12,605 bases of DNA from Zygnema cylindricum (Eukaryota > Streptophyta > Zygnematophyceae > Zygnematales > Zygnemataceae). Within the stretch, counting starts at the first letter, position 1. Each line of letters starts with the position of its first letter. Below the pieces are notes generated by a model. It was not told the DNA's origin and did no database searches. It was given only the letters and a program-made list of their open reading frames with translations. The position numbers and the translations under genes were made by a program. Shown here piece by piece: positions 1 to 8,000 of the stretch. The DNA lies in assembly GCA_037447655.1 (NCBI GenBank), contig JBBHKE010001860.1, forward strand, positions 1-12,605, given 5' to 3'.

Positions 1-605
1 TTTATTTTCCTTTGGGGATATTTCTTTGCGATATTTCAATTCTCAAATATTTTCCGTCGTCGAACTTTTCATTTGCGATATTTTTCGTCTTCTATATTTT
101 CCTAAACGATATTTATCGTTGTCGATGTTTTCCTTCACGATATTTCCCTCCGTCGATATTTTCCTTTGTCAACTTTTTCCTTCCTCAACATTCCTCCTTT
201 GGCGATATTTTCCTTTGTCCATATATTCCTTCCCGATATTACCCTTTGTCGATATCTTCTTTCGCGATAATTTCCTTTGCAATATTTTATTCCGCCGATA
301 TTGTCTTTCGCGGATATTTCCTTTCATCAATATTCTCCTATGTCGACATTTTTCTTCAATGTTTTCCTTCGCCGCTATTTTCTTCGTCTATATTTTCCAT
401 TCATCAATTTTTCCTTCGATCGATATTTTCTTTCGTCGATATTTCCCTTCGCGATATGTTTCGTCATCAGCATTTCCCTTCCGATTTTTTTGTCGTCAAT
501 ATTATTCTTCACGGATTTTTTTTCGCCGATTATTCTTTCGCCGAAGTCTTCCTTAGTCGATATTTACCTTAGACGATATTCCCTTCCGATATTTTCTTTC
601 ATCAA
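1..605. repeat. 15-16 bp minisatellite, ~38 copies
   Basis: Degenerate tandem units of the form tcGATATTTTCCTTTcg. GATAT-like cores lie at 17, 30, 46, 62, 77, 93, 109, 124, 139, 155, 171 and so on, steps of 15-16 bp. The array runs off the left edge. Units lack stop codons, so long Phe/Ser-rich open frames appear in all plus frames; these are not taken as genes. Confidence 0.9.
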
Positions 606-1420
606 TGTTTTCAAGTCAAAGCTATTCAACGGATTGACCATCAAATCTAAACTCAGCGGTACTTAACTGTACTAATCTGTACTTAAATGTACAATATTTG
701 ACAAGCTAACGTAGGTAACTGCGCGCAACCAAAATAATCTCTGCGCTGATCATTTCCCTAAATAAATGGGAGAAAAACATTACATGGAAAAGCCAAAAAC
801 AATTCAATTTAAACTGTCATTTTGCCTTACACCATTACTCTAAGCCAATTTTCAAAACCCCATTAAAAGAAAAATCCAAATAAAATAGAATTCCAAAAAT
901 AAAATACAAAAATCCAACACCATAACTACAAGATTTACAATCGCGACATTTGACAACTTCAGCTTTAACTTCAAATTTCACAACTCCAAAAAAAAATGAT
1001 TTCAAAAGTAATTGCTTAAAAAATAAATAAAGAAAATTCACGAACCGTAAAAATTATTCTTTGAAAAGAAGTTACAAAATTGTTTTTTTATGCAACAACC
1101 TTCGCAACTGAATTGTTCCTACACTAATTTTTAAAAAGTACAAAAGGTACCAAAAGTACCAAAAAGTACAGAAACGTACAAAAAAAAGTAAAAAAGAAAA
1201 AAAGGAAAAAGAAAGGAAAAAAAAAAGAAAAAGCGAGCGTTCGCTCTTTCTATTGAAGTACCACTACCTTACTATTGGAAAAAAAAAACCTCGATAAGAA
1301 AACAAGGCCTTTATTATGACACCCCCTTTGGTTTATCTGTTTTTTCTTTTTCCTCTCTTTTTCTTTTTAGCACACATTTCAATTCAAAATCGGATTTAAA
1401 AAACTTCAAAAAAGGGCAAT
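606..1420. other. AT-rich spacer without a supported gene
   Basis: Stops occur in all frames. Short imperfect repeats built on GTAC occur at 655-695 (ctGTACttaa) and 1135-1190 (aaaaGTACc, 10-11 bp). A purine tract of A and G runs 1180-1235, followed by a small hairpin, GAGCG-TT-CGCTC. Nothing else is recognisable. Confidence 0.6.
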
Positions 1421-1709
1421 TTTATTGAGCATATTCCCATATTCAGAATCGTCAGATTATGTCCGGAACTTCAAAACCTTAAATTAAAAAAAGGTTCAAA
1501 TATTGTTTGGAAAACGTTACCAACATGTCGAAAGATATGTTCAAAAACGTTTGCCGAGATGTTCCCAAAATGTTACCAATTTTTGCTCCAAAACGTTTTG
1601 AAAAACACTATCGAAAAACCTTTCCAAAAACACTTTCAGAAACACTTTCCAAAAACACTTTTGAAGAAGTTTCCCAAAACATTGTTTATTATTACGATTA
1701 CTATTATTG
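1421..1709 (-). other. Probable 3' UTR with candidate poly(A) signals
   Basis: Downstream of the TAA stop, AATAAA occurs on the gene strand at 1690-1685 (19 nt after the stop, unusually close) and again at 1426-1421 (about 285 nt after it). Either could direct 3' end formation; plant signals are loose. The segment 1595-1665 holds a degenerate ~12-bp repeat (AAAAACACTTTCC). The + strand open frame here is repeat-derived. Confidence 0.35.
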
Positions 1710-2028
1710 TTAGTCAATCCGGTGCAATCCTATGTTCAAATCGGACGAAATCGAGACGACAAGAGGATAACTCGAGTGCCAAACCGCTTTGAAAACTCTT
1801 TTAGTGTGGGCCGGGACCGTGGAGGCCGGAACCTTACTATTATATCGAATATCGAAAAGATTAATTATGGGATCAGCCGATCCGGCGGTCAAAAAGAGCC
1901 CATCGGGAGACCATGAGGAAGTGATTAACGCCGATTGAGAATCGGAGCTTTTTTGCTCCCATCCGAAAGAATGCATTTGAATTTTTGGGGCACGGAAATC
2001 GAAAAGTCGTAATTGCTGCCCGGGAGTC
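1710..2028 (-). CDS. WD40 gene exon 8: end of blade 5, blades 6 and 7, stop
   Basis: Acceptor CTTTTCGTTCGCAG|GACTCC with a long pyrimidine tract; the first G completes a Thr codon with exon 7, giving QTTTPGQQLRLFDFR. Then come blade 6 (SSWSPDGLFLTAGSADPIIN to LFDIR) and blade 7 (HTKRVFKAVWHSSYPLVVSI then SSDLNIGLHRID). TAA at 1712-1710. Confidence 0.92.
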
Positions 2029-5000
2029 CTGCGAACGAAAAGAAAAAAAAAAAAAAAAAGGTGAAAAGGAAGAGGTGGAAAGGAAAAGGTGAAAGGAAAA
2101 GGTAAAAGAAAAAGGTGAAAGGAAAACGTACAAGGAAAAGGTGAAAGGAAAACGTACAAGGAAAAGGTGAAAGGAAAACGTACAAGGAAAAGGTGAAAGA
2201 AAAGGTGAAAGAAAAAGTTTAAAGTAGGCAAAAGAAAAAGGTAAAGAAAAGGCATTTAACAACACGTGAGGAGGAAAAAAAAACCCAGAAAACAAAAAAA
2301 AAACATCCAAAAACCAACCAAAAAACCAACCAAAAACCAGCCAAAAAACAGCCAAAAAACAACAAAAAACCACCCAAAAGCCAACCAAAAAAAAGTGGAA
2401 AAAACCGTAAGAAAAAAAAGAAAAAAAGACTCACGTCGTCTGGACCCCAAGTAAATTATGGTCGGCCGGGTTGGGAAGGACTTCGCTGGCCTTATTGTCC
2501 AACATGTGGGCCGAGGCGAGCCTCTCGGACCTCATATCCCATAGTGCGACTCGACGGTCCATACCGCAGGAAACCACCGCCTTCCGGTGGAACAAACCGG
2601 CGGCACTCGACGCCGCCGCGGTGTGGACAGTTTTATGAAGTTTTTTCACCTGCCCGAAAACAGTTTTTTTTTCACTAAACCTGCCCGGAAACAATTTTCT
2701 CCACTAAGCCTGCCCGAAAAGAGCTTTTTTTCACTAAGCCTGCCTGAAAATATATTTTTTTACTAAGGTGCCAGAAAACTTTTTTTTTTTTTTTTTACTT
2801 GTCTTTTTTACCTGCCCGAAAACGAGGTTTTTAAGGAGGCCGGCGGTAGAACAAACTAGGTCTGCCCGAAAACAATCTTTTGACTAAAGACAAGGGGAAT
2901 ACCTGCCCAACAACATGTTGTTATTTTTACCTCGACCGAAACCATTTATATTTTAATAGGGTGTTAGGTCTTTTCCTTATGCAAAAACATGGGTTTTTCC
3001 TAAAGACACAGGGAAGGTTTAGTTCGGGACAGTTAGAAACGGTCTTATGTAATTCATTTACAAAAAACCCTTTTTTTACTAGACCTGCCGAAAAAGTTTT
3101 ATTTCCTAAAGTGAAAGGGGTATGCTTACTGCTGGGCTGTTATTACCATTTTTATGAAAGGTCCATTACCTGCCTGAAAATGTCATTTTACTATCATTTG
3201 TTTTCCTAAACTGTTTAGCTTTCCTATCTGTCTGAGGAGAGTTTTTAAAGCCTACCGTTAATATAAACCCACAAGAGCCATGTTCATCCTCCAATTCAAC
3301 AAATGTTACAAAATATTTCAAATCCTATTCAAAAAAAATGATACCAAAATAAACAAAGACCTCGAATAAATAAAGATACCGAATAAATAAGGATCTCGAA
3401 TAAATAAAGGTCTCGAATAAATAAAAATATCGAATAAATTAAGATCTCAAATAAATAAAGGTCGCGATAAAAGAAAAAAAATAGGATCTCACATCCATTG
3501 TCCCATCCTCTTTATGAGTCCACAAAGCGACCAAATGGTCGCTTCCGGCCGTCACAAACTGCACCGGTTCGTCCCACGGCATATACGCCACACAGTTGAT
3601 CACCCCCTTTTCATGCGGCCGTTCCGTTAGGAATAACGGCGGCTGGAGAGGGAGAGGGAGAGAGAGAGTGAGAGTTAAATTCTTTCTTTCACAAATTTTC
3701 CAGTGATGCTTGTCATAACCAGGAAATCAGTCAAGGATTCTTGTAACCAAACAAGTTTTTCCCACCGTGGAATCCAGATTTGATGGTTGCTTGTGAATTC
3801 AAAGGTGTGCCAGTGATGTCACTTGATTGTGTGATTATCAATTGCTTCTTACATTGCTAAACAACCCTAAAAAGCCCTAAAAAAGTGTAAATAATACTAA
3901 TTGTTTTCTTCTTAAAGCTAATTTGTTAAGCAATTGAAAATCATCCATGTTGCTTGTACTTGAAGTAGAATCAATAACACTAAAATAAAAAGCCACACTA
4001 TATACTTCTTTACACTAAATGCAATTCACAGTGAATTTCAGAAAAAAATACCATCACCTACTTATTTATTTTCCGCAGAAAAACTACGCCCCCATAATCT
4101 TCCTGTTGCAGAAAAATCACTCTTAAGTAAACAATTTTTAGGGAAGAAAAACCATTGTTCATCGCAGAGGAATTATTAATTTAAATGGGGAATTACAGAA
4201 TTAAAAAATTTATTTGGTGCAAGGAGACATGGCTGAATGGAGTCAACTCCCTTTAACAGCATTATCAACACTATTTTATGGACTTTACCCAGAAAAAAGT
4301 TGCAACAAATTATTATTATTAACAGTGATAGTGATGGGCAGAGTACTGACAACTTATTATACTGCTGCAGAAAATCTAGCTTCAACATAATAATGTTTGC
4401 TCTTGCCTTGTTTTTCCATATAAAAACAATCCTATTATACTGTTGCTGAAAAAATTAACTCAACGCATTGATTTGCTCTGACCTCCTTAACTTCATGCAA
4501 AACACTACCTGCAACTTATTTTACTGTTGCAGAAAATATAATTTCTCAACTTATTCTGATGTAAACAAATTACGGAATTATACCGTTGTAGAATCTTAAC
4601 TCAGCATAGTGTCTTGATTTCCTCTCGCCTCATTTTACAACTTATTATACTGCTGCAGAAGACCTAGCCTCAATGTACCAACTTACTTTCAACTCATTAT
4701 TCTGCTGCAAAAAAGCTACACTGTCTATAATATTTCCTTCCGCCTTCAAACTCATTTTTCTCAACACATACTATACTGTGTTACAGTTACGGTTACGGTT
4801 ACAGTTACATTTACAGTTAACTGTTAAAGATACGGTTTACGATTACAATTGCCATGGAAAAGTAAGATCCTTCCTTCCGACTAATGGTCTCCAAATGAAA
4901 ATTGTAATTTAAGTGGCCAAAAGAAACATCAACACTAATAGCGATACCTGGTGCACTTTCTCCTAGCTTCTCACCCCACAAAAGGTCTTCTCACCTTACT

Positions 5001-8000
5001 AGTACTTATTCATGACTGCCATTTCCTCACCTTAGTAGTACTTATTCAAAATTGCCATTTCCCCACCTTACTAGTACTTATTAGTAATTGCCATTTCCTC
5101 ACCTTGCTAGTACTTATTCATAATTGCCATTTTCTCACCTTACTCTTGTTCTGCAGCAGTGCCACCTGCGAGTCTCCCTGGTCGGCCGCAAAGGAAACCG
5201 CCAACTGCTCTCCCGACGAATGCCACGCCACACTCTCCGGCCACCGCCTGTTCTTTGTCATGCAGTCTGTAGAAAACCGTAACTCTAAATCTCTCCTACC
5301 CTCCAAAAAAACGACAAAAAAAAAGGTTAACTGCCTGTTCTTTGTCATGCAGTCCGTGGAAAACCTCAACTCTAAATTTCTCCTAAGCCCTCCAAGAAAA
5401 TGACAAAAAACGTGCAGAAATTAACCGCCTGTTCAACATGTAGAAATGGGCAACCCTAAATCTCTCCTGAACCGTCCAAGAAAATGACATAAACAATTTT
5501 TAGTAAGTTACTTCACACATTCTTCCCATTTTTTTGAAGAAAAAATCCACAAACCTTTCAACCACTCTAATGGTCTAATAAACAATACCTAAAAACTAGA
5601 TCAAAACTAGATCACACGTACTGAAACTTAACCCTTACTTACATTGAAATTCAGTTCACATTCACTGAAATCTCAAATTTACTGAATCTCAAACTTTCTA
5701 TATTTTAGGAAGATTGTGTGGTTTTTAAACAACAAACAGGAAAAATTAAGCTTTCAAATGTCATATTCTTACCCTCGTTGTTGTAGCGTCCAAAAATGCA
5801 CATATCCATCCAGTGCACTGCAATCGGCCAATCAAACGGAATGAAATCAGAATCACATCAAATCACATCAAATCAAATCCAATCCAATCCAAACCGGACC
5901 AGACTTGCTTGGACCGGAGCGGACCAGACCAGATCCGGAGCAGATCCGGACCGAACCGAACCGAACCGAACCGAACCGAATCGAAGTGAATCAAATCAAG
6001 GTGAATTGAATTGAATCAAATCAAATCAGATAAAACCAAGCCAAATAAGATCAGCTCAGAATAAGATCACATCAAAACGATTCAAATGAAATCCCATCAG
6101 ATTCACTCTCCCAAACCACATGAATACGGCAAATCAAGGAGAAAACTTTCATATCCATCACCCAAAACTCAACGTTTTCCCCAAAAAACTCCCCTTTCCT
6201 TCCCATTCCATGCCACTACATTGCGGATTCTTACTGCTCATTTAAACCTAAAAACACTCGAGACAAGGGTCTTTCTGCCTAACTAATGTAATGCACTGCC
6301 ATTTATGAAATTTATAAATTGAATGAAATTCCTGAATCAAATGAAATTCTTGAAACCAAACGAAAAGGAAAAAAGGCACTTACCTGGTGATGCAGTGAGA
6401 GGGATTCTCAGGATTCAAAACTAAGGTTCGAAGTTTCCGTTTGTGTTGACTCGTCAAATAGATTGGTTGTGAAAGACGAGGAGTCTCCGGCTCCCATTTA
6501 CTTCGAATAAGAGGAATAACATCGGTTGAAGCTGGAAGAGGTTTTGATCTTGCTGTTACACACAACGGAAAAAGTTGTTACCTTTAACACCATTTTCCAT
6601 TATTCTTTTCAAAGGAACTGACACAGAGAGAGGAGAAAATACACCTAAGTAGAGGAACTTTTGACGGTAATATCAATAATATCATACGTCTTCCTCTTTT
6701 ATTAAATGAAGAATGAAGCAGCAATTCCTTAGGATCGAAACCAAAACGCGGAAAGGCAGAGGAGATTATGAGAAAAGGTGAAAGGAAAAGGAGAAAAGCG
6801 ATAAAAAAACGAGAGAGAGAGAGAGAGGGGAAAAGGAAAAGCAAAAAGATGGAGTAGGTAAAGAAAATATGAATGCTCACGAGGGGGTGGGAGGAAAACA
6901 TTCTTCGACTGAACTTTGGCGGGTGCCTTTGCCTCTTGCGGGAGACCTTTTAGACCTCCACCCTCTCTTCCTCCAAAATTTCTCTCACTTTCAACTGTCA
7001 TCCTTTTATTCGAAGGACCACCTGTTGACCCGCTTCCACTCGCCATGGATCCAACTCCTCCGCCAACAGGACGAGCTCTCGGAACCGGTGACAATCCATT
7101 AGGAAGGACAAGTGGCAGTTTCTCATTCGTCGACGGTTTGGTAGAACGTGACGACGGATCCAATCTTTGAAGGATTCTTTCAGCTTTCGCCAGCTTAACT
7201 TTTGCATCCAACAGCTGTTTCACAAAACCACATCCATCCCAAAGAAAAAAAAACGAACAATAAGGAAAAAACTGATCTCAACTAGCAGATCTAAGGTCCA
7301 TAAATCATCTAAATCTTCGATGTAAAGTGGCACCATTCTTGTAATCAGCAAAACCTTCTTAAAACCAGAAAAGTAGGAGCATAACGATGTCGCAAGCATA
7401 TGGATTTCTATTCGAGTATGTTTCAAAAGATAAAACATATGACTATTTTTGCTTGATCCCGTGAGAATTTTCAAACTTCAGACATCCAAACACATCCACA
7501 TGAGTGCAGAGGAATATGGAAGACTGAAATGTACAATGTACCAAATTTCATATATGAAAAACCTAATCATTGTTGATTAACAGACAAATATAAGAAAGCA
7601 CAAGCGTCCACATGGGCATAGACAATATGAACATCCAACCACCTATATACCCATAGATTCACATTCATAGACTTAAATGGGCACATGATGTTCATACACA
7701 AAAATGAGAAAACAAAAAAATATCAGCAATAATTACACATACATACACATAAATACACATCCATATCCATATAATCTACATATACATAAACACAAATACA
7801 CAAACACAAAATACATATACATATACGCACACGTATACGTATACATATGCATATGTATATAAATATAAAAATGCATAAGCATACAAAAGCTCATACTCAC
7901 ACGCACGCACACATACGCACGCATATGCACATAAATATGCGTGTATATACATATATATATATATATGCATATGTGCATATATATACACGTATATATACAT

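Noticed and set aside
12-666. Three overlapping Phe/Ser/Tyr-rich open frames on the plus strand
   Set aside because: They are translations of the 15-16 bp minisatellite in different frames; no start context, domain or splice logic.
1507-1792. Lys/Thr-rich plus-strand frames (MENVTNMSKDMF...)
   Set aside because: They overlap the 12-bp repeat and the last exon of the minus-strand gene; no recognised domain.
1873-2454. Hydrophobic Phe/Leu/Pro-rich minus-strand extensions of the WD40 exons
   Set aside because: They run through intronic pyrimidine repeats; the GT-AG boundaries and exact phase fit show the exons stop at 2028 and 2435.
4778-4830. Interstitial telomere
   Set aside because: TTACGG/TTACAG does not match TTTAGGG or other known telomere units.
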